Shown here: positions 24,668 through 34,468 of the stretch, piece after piece
Numbering within the stretch: position 1 is the stretch's first letter
Layout of the letters: every line of letters starts with the position of its first letter
NCBI GenBank assembly: GCA_030531205.1
Contig: JAUNOC010000006.1
Location: 37,553-101,552 of the forward strand
Origin: Phascolarctobacterium sp.
Lineage (GTDB): Bacteria > Bacillota > Negativicutes > Acidaminococcales > Acidaminococcaceae
Direction: 5' to 3'
Length of the DNA: 64,000 nt
Notes under the pieces: generated by a model
Databases searched by the model: none
Seen by the model: the letters and a program-made list of their open reading frames with translations, nothing else
Told to the model about the DNA's origin: nothing
Translations under genes and position numbers: made by a program

Positions 24668-27203
24668 ATTTTTAGTGATTGACGGTAGCAGTTTAATACA
24701 TAGAGCGTTTTTCGCCCTGCCGCCGCTAATGAACAAGAAAGGCCAGAGCACCGGTGCGGTGTTCGGCCTTTGTAATATGTTGCTGAGTTTGTTGCAGGAG
24801 CATAAACCCAAGTACATGGCTGTGGCGTTCGATAAGAGCCGCCACAGTTTTCGTACGGAGAAATATGCTGATTACAAAGGACAGCGGAAACCAACGCCTT
24901 CTGAACTGAAGGAGCAGTTTCCTTTGGCAATAGATTTGTTGAATGCTATGGGGATTCCTGCTTTGGAAGTGGATGAATATGAGGCGGATGATATTATTGG
25001 CACATTTGCGGAGAAAGCCCCTAAAGATGTGGAGGTGCTGATTGTTACCGGGGATAGGGACCAGTTACAACTGATTGATGAACGTACTTCCGTACTTTTC
25101 ACTAAGCATGGTATTAAGGACTTAGGTGTCTATACAAGGGAAAGTTTCGCAGCGGAATATGAAGGACTGGAACCCAAGCAGATTATTGATTTGAAGGGAC
25201 TGATGGGGGATGCTTCGGATAATATTCCCGGTGTGCCTGGAGTCGGACCAAAGATCGCTTTGAAATTGATTAAGGATTATGGTTCTGTAGAAAATGTTTT
25301 GGCACATGCCGCTGAGGTTTCCGGCAAAAGTTTGCAACAGAAATTAATTGACAACAAGGAAATGGCATTGCTGTCCAAGGATTTGGCTACTATTTTTACG
25401 GATGTTGATATTGATTTGGATTTGCAAAATTATTCCGTACAACCTTTGACAGCGGCTGCACAGGCCAAGTTTCAGGAATTGGAATTCCGCAATATGTATG
25501 AGCGGTTCCTCAAAGTGATGGGCGGGGCAGAAACACAAACTGCCGGGGGAGATTCACTTTTTGATAATTTTCTGACGGAAACTGTTGTTACAAGAATACC
25601 ATTGAATACGGCGACAGAAGCAGAAAAGTTTTTTGCTGACAATGGGGATATGTTAAAACTCAGCGTTGAAGAAAAGGGAGAAATACCCCAACTGGATTTT
25701 GCCAAAGCAGAATTTTATTGTGGTGACAAAATTTATTTTATGGATGGTATGAGTCAGGGTTGGAACGCTTTTCAAGATTATTTGACAGCTGAAAAAAATA
25801 AAATTGTTAAAAGCAGCAAGAGCCTGTGGCGGGTGGTATTGTGTAAAAATATTCAGTTACAGGGTATTGAAGATGATGTGGAACTTTTGGCATATTTGGA
25901 TAACCCGGGGCAGGAGTTCACGGAAGAGTTGCTTACTGCTTTTGACGAGTTAAAAGCGAGAGTATTTGAACGGGGCATGGAAAAACTATACAGGGAAATT
26001 GAAATGCCTTTAGTTCCTGTTCTGGCGAAAATGGAAATTACGGGCATCCGTCCAAATATGACTATGTTAGGTGATAAGGGTGCGGAGTTATCCAAGCGGA
26101 TTGCGGATTTGGAGCAGTTGGCAGTAGACCAGGCAGGAGTAGAATTTAATTTGAAATCTCCTAAGCAATTAGGTTCTGTACTTTTTGAAAAACTAAATTT
26201 GCCTTCACCGAAAAAAACCAAGACCGGCTACAGCACGGATGTGAAAGTGCTGGAGGCGTTGGTCCCGTTGCATCCCATTGCCACCACGATTTTGGAGCAT
26301 AGAAAATTATCTAAACTCTACGGCACATATATTGAAGGTATGGGGCCCTTGATGAATAAAAACACGGGAAGAATTCACACTCATTTCCAGCAGACAGTTA
26401 CCCAAACAGGACGGCTCAGCAGTGTTAATCCTAATTTGCAGAATATTCCTACCAGGACAGAAGAGGGGAAAATGATCCGTCGAATTTTTGAGCCGGCGAA
26501 CGGGTATGATTATTTTATGAGTTGTGATTATTCCCAGGTGGAACTGAGAATTTTGGCGGCAGTGGCACATGACGAAGTAATGTTGGATGCCTTTACTAAA
26601 GATGAGGATATTCACACCCGCACAGCGGCGGAGGTATTTGGGGTGCCAGTGGAGCAGGTAACTTCTTCCATGCGGAGCAAGGCAAAGGCAGTGAACTTTG
26701 GTATCGTCTATGGCATAAGCGATTATGGTTTGGCGGTGCAGTTAAAGGTGGGGAACAAGGAGGCCGCAGGATATATTCGTGATTATTTGGCAAGATATCA
26801 GGGTGTTGACAAATATATGAAAGATATTGTGGCAACCGCAAGAAAGCAGGGTTATGTGGAAACTTTGCTGGGGCGCCGCCGCTATTTGCCGGATATCAAT
26901 GCCAAGAATTTTATTTTAAGAAGTTTTGCAGAGCGTACTGCTATCAACACACCTATTCAAGGAACAGCGGCAGATATTATGAAACTGGCCATGATTAAGG
27001 TGGAACAGGCCTTGCGGGAGAAACATTTGCAAAGCCGGATTTTGTTGCAGGTACATGACGAATTGCTGTTGGAAGTTACCAAAGAAGAAAAAGAACAGGT
27101 GGCGGAAATAGTGAAGAATGTTATGGAAACCGCCTATGATTTAGGAGTGGTGAAGTTGCCGGCGGAAGTGAACTTTGCAACTAACTGGGGAGAGATAAAA
27201 TAA
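24660..27203 (+). CDS. polA: DNA polymerase I
   Basis: 847 residues from ATG 24660. The N-terminal 5' nuclease (1-290) keeps FLVIDGSSLIHRAFFALPPL, YADYKGQRKPTP and EADDIIGTFAEKA. The central 3'-5' exonuclease region (about 310-470) lacks the DxE and DxxxYD metal residues, so proofreading is probably lost, as in B. stearothermophilus Pol I. The polymerase domain has DYSQVELRILAAVAHDE, RSKAKAVNFGIVYGISDYGL and LLQVHDELLLEV. It removes RNA primers and fills gaps. Confidence 0.95.
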   Translation: MDKFLVIDGSSLIHRAFFALPPLMNKKGQSTGAVFGLCNMLLSLLQEHKPKYMAVAFDKSRHSFRTEKYADYKGQRKPTPSELKEQFPLAIDLLNAMGIPALEVDEYEADDIIGTFAEKAPKDVEVLIVTGDRDQLQLIDERTSVLFTKHGIKDLGVYTRESFAAEYEGLEPKQIIDLKGLMGDASDNIPGVPGVGPKIALKLIKDYGSVENVLAHAAEVSGKSLQQKLIDNKEMALLSKDLATIFTDVDIDLDLQNYSVQPLTAAAQAKFQELEFRNMYERFLKVMGGAETQTAGGDSLFDNFLTETVVTRIPLNTATEAEKFFADNGDMLKLSVEEKGEIPQLDFAKAEFYCGDKIYFMDGMSQGWNAFQDYLTAEKNKIVKSSKSLWRVVLCKNIQLQGIEDDVELLAYLDNPGQEFTEELLTAFDELKARVFERGMEKLYREIEMPLVPVLAKMEITGIRPNMTMLGDKGAELSKRIADLEQLAVDQAGVEFNLKSPKQLGSVLFEKLNLPSPKKTKTGYSTDVKVLEALVPLHPIATTILEHRKLSKLYGTYIEGMGPLMNKNTGRIHTHFQQTVTQTGRLSSVNPNLQNIPTRTEEGKMIRRIFEPANGYDYFMSCDYSQVELRILAAVAHDEVMLDAFTKDEDIHTRTAAEVFGVPVEQVTSSMRSKAKAVNFGIVYGISDYGLAVQLKVGNKEAAGYIRDYLARYQGVDKYMKDIVATARKQGYVETLLGRRRYLPDINAKNFILRSFAERTAINTPIQGTAADIMKLAMIKVEQALREKHLQSRILLQVHDELLLEVTKEEKEQVAEIVKNVMETAYDLGVVKLPAEVNFATNWGEIK

Positions 27204-27210
27204 TTAGTAA

Positions 27211-27300
27211 TTGAGGTAGGATGTTCCAGTGATTATAGCAGGATAGTCAGCAGAAAGCGAACTTTATATTTTTAGTTAACGGAACATATCACCGCAGTTT
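27211..27300. repeat. Family A repeat, locus 4 (complete)
   Basis: Left arm GAGGTAGGATGTTCCAGTG with ATTATAGCAGGAT; right arm TTTTTAGTTAACGGAACATA then TCACCGCAG. About 90 bases between polA and mutM. The interior ATTATAGCAGGATAG is nearly the same as at locus 10 (ruvB-queH). Confidence 0.75.
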
Positions 27301-27345
27301 CCATTTTAAGTTTTTAATTTTTATTCAGAAAGGAACATAAGAAAG

Positions 27346-28152
27346 GTGCCGGAATTGCCTGAGGTGGAGCAGGTCAGGAAGACCTTGTTACCACATATCA
27401 AAGGAAAGAAAATAAATAAAGTGGATGTGTTTTTGCCCCGTTTAATTCAATATCCTACAGCGGATATGTTTGAAAAAAAGCTGAAGGGCAGGACAATGCT
27501 TGACGTTGGGCGACGGGGAAAATATTTGCTTTTGCAAACCGACAAAGGCACTTTGGTTGTGCATTTGCGTATGACAGGTGCATTGGTTGTGAGTGCGGAA
27601 GAACCGCCATACGCAAAAGTAAAATTTACCTTATCAGACAAAATAAATTTGTGGTTCACGGACATTCGTACTTTTGGTACGCTTTATTATGTTGATGATG
27701 ATTTTGAGATTAAAGGTTTGGCAAGTTTGGGACCTGAGCCATTGAGCAAGGATTTGACAGTTGATTATTTATTCCCCTTGGCACAAAAATCCCGCAAGCC
27801 GGTAAAAACCTTTATTTTGGATCAAACTATTATTGCCGGACTGGGGAATATTTATGCAGACGAGGCATTGTTTCTGGCAGGCATTAAGCCAACACGGTTG
27901 GCCTGTGATGTGGAGAAAAAGGAAATACCGAACTTGATTAAAGCGATTAATCAAGTTATTTCCCAGGGCATAAAAAATAGGGGTACAACTTTCCGTGATT
28001 ATAAGGATGGGGAAGGTAAAAAGGGGAATAATCAAAACTATTTAATGGTCTACAGCAGGGGTGGAAAACCTTGTAAAAAATGTGGCAGCATTTTAGAAAA
28101 AACTAAGGTAGGAGGTAGGGGCACAGTGTATTGCCCAAAGTGTCAAAAATGA
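27346..28152 (+). CDS. mutM: Formamidopyrimidine-DNA glycosylase
   Basis: 268 residues from GTG 27346. The mature N-terminus PELPEVEQVRKTL supplies the catalytic proline; KGRTMLDVGRRGKYLL contains the conserved Lys and the C-terminus has a zinc finger CKKCG ... YCPKC. It excises 8-oxoguanine and formamidopyrimidines and nicks the strand. It follows polA after a dispersed repeat and overlaps coaE by 4 bases; polA-mutM-coaE is a common Firmicute run. Confidence 0.95.
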   Translation: MPELPEVEQVRKTLLPHIKGKKINKVDVFLPRLIQYPTADMFEKKLKGRTMLDVGRRGKYLLLQTDKGTLVVHLRMTGALVVSAEEPPYAKVKFTLSDKINLWFTDIRTFGTLYYVDDDFEIKGLASLGPEPLSKDLTVDYLFPLAQKSRKPVKTFILDQTIIAGLGNIYADEALFLAGIKPTRLACDVEKKEIPNLIKAINQVISQGIKNRGTTFRDYKDGEGKKGNNQNYLMVYSRGGKPCKKCGSILEKTKVGGRGTVYCPKCQK

Positions 28153-28739
28153 AAATAATAGGATTAACGGGAGGTATTGCCTCCGGTAAAAGCACAGTAG
28201 CACAACATATCCGTCAGCAGGGCATACCTGTTTTTGATGCGGATGCAGTGTCCAAAGCGGTGGTTGCACCGGGAACAGAGGGCTTGGAAAAAGTTATTGC
28301 GGCCTTTGGCAAAGAATATCTTAAAGACGGGGGGCTGGACAGAAAAAAAATCGCGGAAGTGGTTTTTAATAACAAGGAAAAATTGAAACTATTGGAAAGC
28401 ATTATCCTTACCCGTGTGTGGCAGGAAGCAGAACAGGCCATAGCAGATGCAAAAAAGCAAAATTCTCCTATGATTGTCTTGGATGTGCCGTTGCTGATTG
28501 AAAAAGAATGGTACAAAAAAGTTGACGAAGTGTGGCTGGTGTATATTTCTCCAGAGGAGCAGATTCGCAGGGTAATGTTGCGTGATGGTATGACGAGGGA
28601 GCAGGCCAAAGCCAGAATGGCCAATCAAATGAGTACGGATGAAAAGCGCAAGTATGCTGATGTGGTAATTGATAATGGCGGTGCATTGGAAAATACACTG
28701 GCTTTTGTGCAGAAAGAAATTGAAAAAATTCGGAAGTAA
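28149..28739 (+). CDS. coaE: Dephospho-CoA kinase
   Basis: 196 residues from ATG 28149 (ATGA overlap with mutM); an upstream TTG inside mutM is ignored. P-loop GLTGGIASGKSTV, then FDADAVSKAVV, VLDVPLLIEKEW and RDGMTREQAKARMANQMS (lid). It carries out the last step of coenzyme A synthesis, linking with coaX. Confidence 0.95.
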   Translation: MKIIGLTGGIASGKSTVAQHIRQQGIPVFDADAVSKAVVAPGTEGLEKVIAAFGKEYLKDGGLDRKKIAEVVFNNKEKLKLLESIILTRVWQEAEQAIADAKKQNSPMIVLDVPLLIEKEWYKKVDEVWLVYISPEEQIRRVMLRDGMTREQAKARMANQMSTDEKRKYADVVIDNGGALENTLAFVQKEIEKIRK

Positions 28740-28753
28740 GGAACAAAAAATAA

Positions 28754-28782
28754 TTGACAGAAATTACTGCTTGTGGTAGTAT
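28754..28782 (+). promoter_or_regulatory. tRNA-Leu promoter
   Basis: TTGACA (28754-28759), 17-base spacer, TAGTAT (28777-28782), 15 bases before the first tRNA. Confidence 0.8.
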
Positions 28783-28797
28783 ATTTAGGCGTCAAAA

Positions 28798-28883
28798 GCG
28801 GTAGTGGCGGAACGGCAGACGCGCTAGCCTCAGGAGCTAGTGGGGGCAACCCCGTGGAGGTTCAAATCCTCTTTACCGCACCA
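28798..28883 (+). tRNA. tRNA-Leu (anticodon CAG)
   Basis: 86 bases with encoded CCA. Acceptor GCGGTAG pairs TTACCGC; the anticodon stem CTAGC/GCTAG holds the loop CTCAGGA, giving CAG. The long variable arm TGGGGGCAACCCCGT is typical of class II tRNAs, and GGTTCAAATCC is the T arm. Confidence 0.97.
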
Positions 28884-28904
28884 ATTTTATATTTTTACAT
28901 TTAT

Positions 28905-28990
28905 GCGGTTGTGGTGGAACGGCAGACACGCTACTTTGAGGGGGTAGTGGGGGTGACCCCGTGAGGGTTCAAATCCCTCCAACCGCACCA
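28905..28990 (+). tRNA. tRNA-Leu (anticodon GAG)
   Basis: 86 bases with encoded CCA. Acceptor GCGGTTG pairs CAACCGC; anticodon stem CTACT/GGTAG (one G-U) with loop TTGAGGG gives GAG. The variable arm is TGGGGGTGACCCCGT. It lies 21 bases after the first tRNA-Leu, so both come from one transcript. Confidence 0.96.
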
Positions 28991-28994
28991 AAAG

Positions 28995-29023
28995 AAAAAT
29001 CACGGGTTGACCGTGATTTTTTT
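28995..29023 (+). terminator. Terminator after the tRNA-Leu pair
   Basis: AAAAATCACGG, loop GTTGA, CCGTGATTTTTTT. Confidence 0.9.
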
Positions 29024-29035
29024 AGTTAGAAATGT

Positions 29036-29070
29036 GAAATTATGGTAAGGTGTTCCAATGATTATATGAT
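29036..29070 (+). repeat. Family A repeat, locus 5 (left arm only)
   Basis: ATTATGGTAAGGTGTTCCAA then TGATTATATGATG. No right arm follows here; the nearest right arm is at 30611-30634, beyond the Ntn-hydrolase gene. Confidence 0.65.
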
Positions 29071-29085
29071 GAAAGTTTGAATGAA

Positions 29086-29135
29086 GTAAATTACCCAATT
29101 TTCTCTTAAAATCAAGAGAAAATTGGGTAATTTAC
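29086..29135. repeat. Perfect 22-base-pair inverted repeat
   Basis: Arms at 29086-29107 and 29114-29135 are exact complements (GTAAATTACCCAATTTTCTC and on), with a 6-base loop. No T-run follows, so it is not a typical terminator. It lies upstream of the Ntn-hydrolase promoter. Confidence 0.85.
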
Positions 29136-29162
29136 TACGTTGGGGATTATGCTTGGTTAAGT

Positions 29163-29191
29163 TTGCAATCAGCCGTTGTTTTTGTTATAAT
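29163..29191 (+). promoter_or_regulatory. Promoter of the Ntn-hydrolase gene
   Basis: TTGCAA (29163-29168), 17-base spacer, TATAAT (29186-29191). Confidence 0.75.
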
Positions 29192-29249
29192 CATAAAAAA
29201 TGTGTGAAACACTTGTCATGATTATGGCAATATGAAGGAGGCATTTGAC

Positions 29250-30545
29250 ATGGGTATAAAATCAAAAAAAGTTTTGCTTGTTGGTGCTGTGATGGCAATG
29301 GTTCTTGGAGGAGGGTTTTGTGTGTCGGACAGAGCGGAAGCAGCGACGAATGGCTTTGCCGATGGCACTTTGAGTTACAGCAATTACAACAAACTGCACG
29401 ATTATCTTGTGGAAGTAACTTTATCGGATTACAACTATGGGGACTATGTGAAAGCCAGAAAGGGATCGGCATACGGCATTGAGGGTTGTGCTCCTGCTTG
29501 TTCTGCAGTATGCAATGACAAGTATTTTGGGAGAAATACTGACCTTACCTATGATGATTCCGTACAGGCCGTAATCAGGGTGCCGGCGGCAAAGGGCAGG
29601 TTTGCCAGTATCAGTGTGGGTTATCTCCGTTCTGACATCAAGGATTTTAACCAAAAGTTGAATGCCCTGAGTTACACTGTACTTGACGGTATCAATGAAA
29701 ATGGTGTGGCGGTGAATTGCAATATGTATGACCAGCCGAACACTGAAACCCATGGGGGATATATTAAACCTGAAGGCACAAACCCCGGCAAGCCGACACT
29801 GTCTTTGCCCGCAGTGGTGAGATATGTGCTGGACAATGCCAAGTCCGCAAAGCAGATTGTGAAGGTCTTGAAAAATGATGTTAATATTGTTTGTAATGAT
29901 ACGGAGGAATTCAGTGAATTTTTCGGGCTGCATTTTATGATTGCGGACAAAAAGCAACACTATATTGTGGAATTCGTAAATAATAAGGTAGTGGTTTCCG
30001 ATGATACGGTTATGACCAACTTTTTCAACACCCTGCATGACAAGGCAATAGCGGAGGGACATAAGGATACGGATGGTAATGGTATAGAGACCTTTGTTAA
30101 GGCGGGGGAAGATGCCAATTATTTGCAGAAATATCCTATGGGAGTGGAAAGATATAAGATATTGAAGCAACATTATGATGAGGGGAAAATCAGTATGCAA
30201 AAGATGGCGGAACTGATGCAAAGGGTAAAATACAGTCAGGTGTACCGCCAGGACGGAAGCGAAGAAAGCAGAAAAAATTATTTTTATTCAGAAGATGCTA
30301 CACCAGTGATGGGGGAAGCACCGGAAAGAACCATACAACAAATTTATGATGATAAAGTTAAGCATTACGATGTAATGAAGGCGGAACATGACGCAATGTG
30401 GAATGGTAGGACATGGAAGGATTTACGCGGTTCTGAATATGGGATTTGGCAGACCATGAACACTTCAGTTTATGATTTGAACAAATTAAAGTTGTTGCTT
30501 TATGTTCAGGAAGAATATGACAGGCCTTACAAATTTTCCCTCTAA
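29250..30545 (+). CDS. Secreted Ntn-hydrolase (choloylglycine hydrolase/linear amide C-N hydrolase-like)
   Basis: 431 residues from ATG 29250, with AAGGAGG 9 bases upstream; an in-frame ATG at 29232 overlaps that site and is rejected. A signal peptide (about 1-31, ending RAEA) is followed by YGIEGCAPACSAV and KYFGRNTDL. In this fold the first Cys (residue 80 here) becomes the N-terminal nucleophile and the GRNxD Arg/Asp bind near it; the spacing of 15 residues fits. The family includes bile-salt hydrolases, penicillin acylases and acyl-homoserine-lactone-type amidases. The substrate is unknown. It is a single-gene unit with its own promoter and terminator, between two repeat half-sites. Confidence 0.75.
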   Translation: MGIKSKKVLLVGAVMAMVLGGGFCVSDRAEAATNGFADGTLSYSNYNKLHDYLVEVTLSDYNYGDYVKARKGSAYGIEGCAPACSAVCNDKYFGRNTDLTYDDSVQAVIRVPAAKGRFASISVGYLRSDIKDFNQKLNALSYTVLDGINENGVAVNCNMYDQPNTETHGGYIKPEGTNPGKPTLSLPAVVRYVLDNAKSAKQIVKVLKNDVNIVCNDTEEFSEFFGLHFMIADKKQHYIVEFVNNKVVVSDDTVMTNFFNTLHDKAIAEGHKDTDGNGIETFVKAGEDANYLQKYPMGVERYKILKQHYDEGKISMQKMAELMQRVKYSQVYRQDGSEESRKNYFYSEDATPVMGEAPERTIQQIYDDKVKHYDVMKAEHDAMWNGRTWKDLRGSEYGIWQTMNTSVYDLNKLKLLLYVQEEYDRPYKFSL

Positions 30546-30576
30546 GACAACGTGAAGCGTTATTAGAGCATAGAAA

Positions 30577-30609
30577 AGAAGTTCGCTTTAAGAAGCGGAC
30601 TTCTTTTTT
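30577..30609 (+). terminator. Terminator after the Ntn-hydrolase gene
   Basis: GAAGTTCGCTT, loop TAAG, AAGCGGACTTC then TTTTTT. A similar AGTTCGC/GCGGACT hairpin occurs at 44018-44042. Confidence 0.8.
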
Positions 30610-30610
30610 A

Positions 30611-30634
30611 TCACAGGAACATTTCACTATAATT
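30611..30634 (+). repeat. Family A repeat, locus 6 (right arm only)
   Basis: TCACAGGAACATTTCACTAT then AATT: the right-arm form (compare ACAGGAACATTCTACCATAA at locus 9). It stands just after the terminator of the Ntn-hydrolase gene. Confidence 0.6.
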
Positions 30635-30741
30635 TCGCTCTATTTGTTCTCTATTCTCTATTTGTTAAGTAAATTATGCTTTATTTTTCTTGCGTTTTCT
30701 TGTATAATAATCATACTATTTATATTTGAAGGAGAAAGGGT

Positions 30742-33204
30742 ATGTTTGATTCACTTATAAAAACAATTTTTGGCGATGATAATGCCAAACAATTAAAAGA
30801 GATACAGGGTATTGTTGAGAAAATCAATGCGTTAGAACCAGCCATGCAAAATCTTAGCGGTGCTAATCTTGCCAATAAGACGGCAGAGTTCCACCTGCGT
30901 TTGCAGAAGGGTGAAACTTTAGATGATATTTTGCCGGAGGCATTTGCAGTTGTCCGTGAGGCATCTAAGCGTGTGACCGGCCTTCGTCATTTTGATGTTC
31001 AGATGATTGGCGGTATTGCCCTGCACCGTGGCAAGATTGCGGAGATGAAAACGGGTGAAGGTAAGACCTTGGTTGCGACCCTGCCGGTGTATTTGAATGC
31101 TTTGGAAGGTAAGGGTGTTCATGTTGTCACTGTCAATGATTACCTTGCCCGTCGTGATGCCAATGATATGGGCAGGATTTATAAATTTTTAGGATTAACA
31201 GTTGGTTTAGTTACTCACGAGATGAATTATGCGGAACGACGGGCTGCTTACCGCAGTGACGTTACTTATGGTACTAACAGTGAATTTGGTTTTGATTATC
31301 TTCGTGACAATATGGTTACCAATGAGGCGGAAATGGTACAACGGGATTTGCATTATTGTATTGTGGATGAGGTGGACTCTATTTTAATTGATGAGGCACG
31401 TACTCCTTTGATTATTAGTGGACCTGGTGAACATTCCACGGAACTTTATTCCCGTCTGGCACAGATTGCCGAATCAATGGAAGAGGGTGTGGATTACACC
31501 GTTGATGAGAAGACCAAACAAGTCGGTCCCACAGAGGCGGGTATTACCAAGGCGGAGCAATCTTTAGGCATTACCAATATGTATGATCCTCAAAACGGTG
31601 TGGATTACAGCCATCATTTAATGGCGGCTTTAAAGGCCAAGGCGGTTATGCACCGTGACCGTGATTATGTGGTAAAAGACGGTCAGATTGTTTTGGTAGA
31701 TGATTTTACAGGCCGGCTGATGTTTGGCAGACGTTTTGGTGAAGGTTTACATCAGGCCATCGAAGCAAAGGAAGGCGTGAAGGTGCAAAGGGAAAGTCAG
31801 ACTGTGGCATCCATCACTTACCAAAACTATTTCCGTATGTATAAGAAATTGGCTGGTATGACCGGTACCGCCAAAACGGAAGAGGACGAGTTTGTTAAGA
31901 TTTACAATTTAAGCGTTTTGGTTATTCCTACCAACAAACCCATGATTCGTATTGATTATCCGGATGTGGTTTATAAGACCCGTTTGGCAAAATATCGTGC
32001 GGTTATCAGAGAGATTGAGGAACTGCACGCCGGTGGCAGACCTGTATTGGTTGGCACTACCTCCATTGCCCAAAGTGAAGAACTTTCCGCTATGCTGAAA
32101 CGTAAGAATATTAAACATAATGTGTTGAATGCCAAATACCATGAGCAGGAGGCGGAGATTATTTCTCACGCCGGTGAATATGGAGCAGTAACCATTGCTA
32201 CCAATATGGCCGGACGTGGTACGGATATTATGTTGGGCGAAGGAGTGCCGGAATTAGGCGGTTTGCATATTATTGGTACGGAACGTCACGAGTCACGGCG
32301 TATTGATAATCAGTTGCGCGGCCGTTGTGCCCGCCAGGGTGACCCGGGGTCTTCCAGATTCTATCTGAGTTTGGAAGATGATTTGATGCGTATTTTCGGC
32401 AGTGAGAGTATTGCTGCCATTATGGATAAACTTGGTTTGGAAGAGGATGATCCTATTGAACATAGTTTGGTTACCAAGTCCATTGAGAATGCCCAGAAGA
32501 AAGTGGAGGCAAGAAACTTCTCCATCCGTAAATATGTGTTGGAATATGACAATGTTATGAACCAGCAGCGTGAGGTTATTTACGCAGAGCGGAAGAAGAT
32601 TATGCAGAAGGCATCTCTAAAGGAACGCATTATGGAGATGGTGGAAAAGGTGGTTGACCGTACTTTGGATATGTATGCTCCGCCTGAGGTTTATTCCGAG
32701 GATTGGGATTTGGTGGCCATGATTCGTTATGCGGAAGAGTTTTATGCTCCTCCGGGAGAATTAACGGAGGAAAAACTTTCCAACTTCAGCCGTGAAGAAT
32801 TGGATGAGTATTTGCACAAACTTGCGGTGGATGTATATGAGGCCAGAGAAAAACAGGTGGGCAGTAATGTTATGCGGGAACTGGAAAATCTGGTTATGCT
32901 GAAGGTTGTGGATATGCACTGGATGGAGCATTTGGATGCTATGGATATGCTTCGTGAGGGTGTGGGACTTCGGGCTTATGGGCAAAAGGATCCTTTGGTG
33001 GAATATAAGTTTGAGGCCTATGATATGTTTGAGGCCATGATTGAGGCCATTCAGGATGATGTGGTGCGTTATATGTACCGTGTAAATGTAGTAACGGATA
33101 ATGGTGACAATGATAATGTGGCTTATGATGAAAACGGCAACCCCATTGAAGATGCGAAGGTAATTGAAGAAAAGAATGATGCGGTAGTTAGTGAGGATAA
33201 TTGA
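30742..33204 (+). CDS. secA: Preprotein translocase ATPase SecA
   Basis: 820 residues, ATG 30742 behind GAAGGAGAAAGG; a TATAAT at 30703-30708 is the likely -10. Walker [15 protein letters not shown], Walker [29 protein letters not shown] and [14 protein letters not shown] helicase motifs, preprotein cross-linking and scaffold domains are all in order. It drives protein export through SecYEG. It ends in an acidic tail ([10 protein letters not shown]) without the C-terminal Cys-rich zinc/SecB-binding motif. Confidence 0.96.
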   Translation: MFDSLIKTIFGDDNAKQLKEIQGIVEKINALEPAMQNLSGANLANKTAEFHLRLQKGETLDDILPEAFAVVREASKRVTGLRHFDVQMIGGIALHRGKIAEMKTGEGKTLVATLPVYLNALEGKGVHVVTVNDYLARRDANDMGRIYKFLGLTVGLVTHEMNYAERRAAYRSDVTYGTNSEFGFDYLRDNMVTNEAEMVQRDLHYCIVDEVDSILIDEARTPLIISGPGEHSTELYSRLAQIAESMEEGVDYTVDEKTKQVGPTEAGITKAEQSLGITNMYDPQNGVDYSHHLMAALKAKAVMHRDRDYVVKDGQIVLVDDFTGRLMFGRRFGEGLHQAIEAKEGVKVQRESQTVASITYQNYFRMYKKLAGMTGTAKTEEDEFVKIYNLSVLVIPTNKPMIRIDYPDVVYKTRLAKYRAVIREIEELHAGGRPVLVGTTSIAQSEELSAMLKRKNIKHNVLNAKYHEQEAEIISHAGEYGAVTIATNMAGRGTDIMLGEGVPELGGLHIIGTERHESRRIDNQLRGRCARQGDPGSSRFYLSLEDDLMRIFGSESIAAIMDKLGLEEDDPIEHSLVTKSIENAQKKVEARNFSIRKYVLEYDNVMNQQREVIYAERKKIMQKASLKERIMEMVEKVVDRTLDMYAPPEVYSEDWDLVAMIRYAEEFYAPPGELTEEKLSNFSREELDEYLHKLAVDVYEAREKQVGSNVMRELENLVMLKVVDMHWMEHLDAMDMLREGVGLRAYGQKDPLVEYKFEAYDMFEAMIEAIQDDVVRYMYRVNVVTDNGDNDNVAYDENGNPIEDAKVIEEKNDAVVSEDN

Positions 33205-33305
33205 ACAAAGAACAAATATCAAAGAACAAATAAGGATAATTTTCGCTTTGCGAAAATTTCCGATTATAATCATTGGAACAGATTACCATAATTGGTCTTT
33301 GGTCT
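33205..33305. repeat. Family A repeat, locus 7
   Basis: AAAGAACAAATATCAAAGAA words, the palindrome AATTTTCGCTTTGCGAAAAT, then TTCCGATTATAATC and the right arm ATTGGAACAGATTACCATAA. The left half is the inverse of 8512-8580. It separates secA from prfB. Confidence 0.7.
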
Positions 33306-33360
33306 TTGATGAATTGTTAATTATATTGCGTAGTTAAGTCAGAAAGGAAAAATAAAATCT

Positions 33361-34468
33361 ATGCTTATTGAAGAATACAAGCCGGAGATTGAAAAGGCGA
33401 GAACAAAATACGAAGAACTTAGGGGGTCTCTTTGACGTAGCCCGTAAGGAAGACAGGGTTAAGGAATTGGAACACCGTATGGCGGATTCCACTTTTTGGG
33501 ATGACCCGGACAAGGCCAACAAGATTGCTCAGGATGTGAACAGCTTGAAATCCGAGGTGGATGAATTTCATAAGTTGGGCTCTAATTTGGATGATGCAAC
33601 TGTGTTGCAGGAAATGGCTGCAGAAGAGAATGATGACAGTTTGGTAGAAGAATTAGATGCGTTGCTTATCAATATTAAAGAAACATTAGAGCATTTGGAA
33701 CTGGGTATGTTGTTAAGCGGTGAATATGATGCCAATAATGCGCTGATGACTTTGCATGCCGGCGAGGGTGGTACGGAAGCACAGGACTGGACGGAAATGC
33801 TTCTCAGAATGTTCACTCGCTTTGCAGAGCAGAGCGGTTATCAGGTAAATGTTTTAGATATTTTACAGGGTAATGATGCTGGCATTAAGAGTGCCAGCTT
33901 GCAAATAGTGGGGCATAATGCTTACGGCTTTCTGCGCAGTGAGAAGGGTGTACATCGTCTGGTGCGTATTTCTCCCTTTGATGCCAATGCCCGCCGTCAT
34001 ACATCCTTTGCAGCAGTGGACGTTATGCCGGAACTGGATGACAGTGTGGATGTGGATATCAATATGGATGAGGTTCGTGTAGATACTTATCGTGCCAGCG
34101 GTGCCGGCGGACAACATGTCAATAAGACAAGCAGTGCGGTGCGTATGACCCATATTCCTACAGGCATTGTGGTGCAATGTCAGAATGAGCGGAGTCAGAT
34201 TCAAAATAGGGCCATGTGTCTTACCATGCTGCGGGCAAAATTATATGAATACGAAAAGGCCAAGCAGGATGCTAAGATAGATGAGTTGGCCGGGAATTAT
34301 CAGGCCATTGAGTGGGGCAGTCAGATTCGTTCTTATGTGTTCCAACCTTATACTTTGGTTAAGGACCATCGTACATCTTATGAAACAAGTAATGTGCAGG
34401 CGGTTATGGACGGCAACCTGCGTGGGTTTGTAGAGAGTTATTTGCGTAGTCAGCAGAGAAAAGTTTAA
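33361..34468 (+). CDS. prfB: Peptide chain release factor 2, with programmed +1 frameshift
   Basis: 368 residues as join(33361..33432, 33434..34468). The first 24 codons (MLIEEYKPEIEKARTKYEEL ...) end at CTT TGA C (33430-33436), with the Shine-Dalgarno-like AGGGGG 3 bases upstream of the slip codon: the standard RF2 autoregulatory site. Skipping one T joins the main frame. The GGQ loop (GAGGQHVNK) and the SPF-type stop-recognition tripeptide (RISPFD) are intact, so it decodes UGA and UAA. AAAGGAAA precedes the ATG. Low RF2 increases frameshifting and so its own synthesis. Confidence 0.97.
33421..33436 (+). promoter_or_regulatory. RF2 programmed frameshift site
   Basis: AGGGGGTCTCTTTGAC: internal Shine-Dalgarno, slippery CTT and in-frame TGA followed by C, the canonical arrangement. 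Confidence 0.97.
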
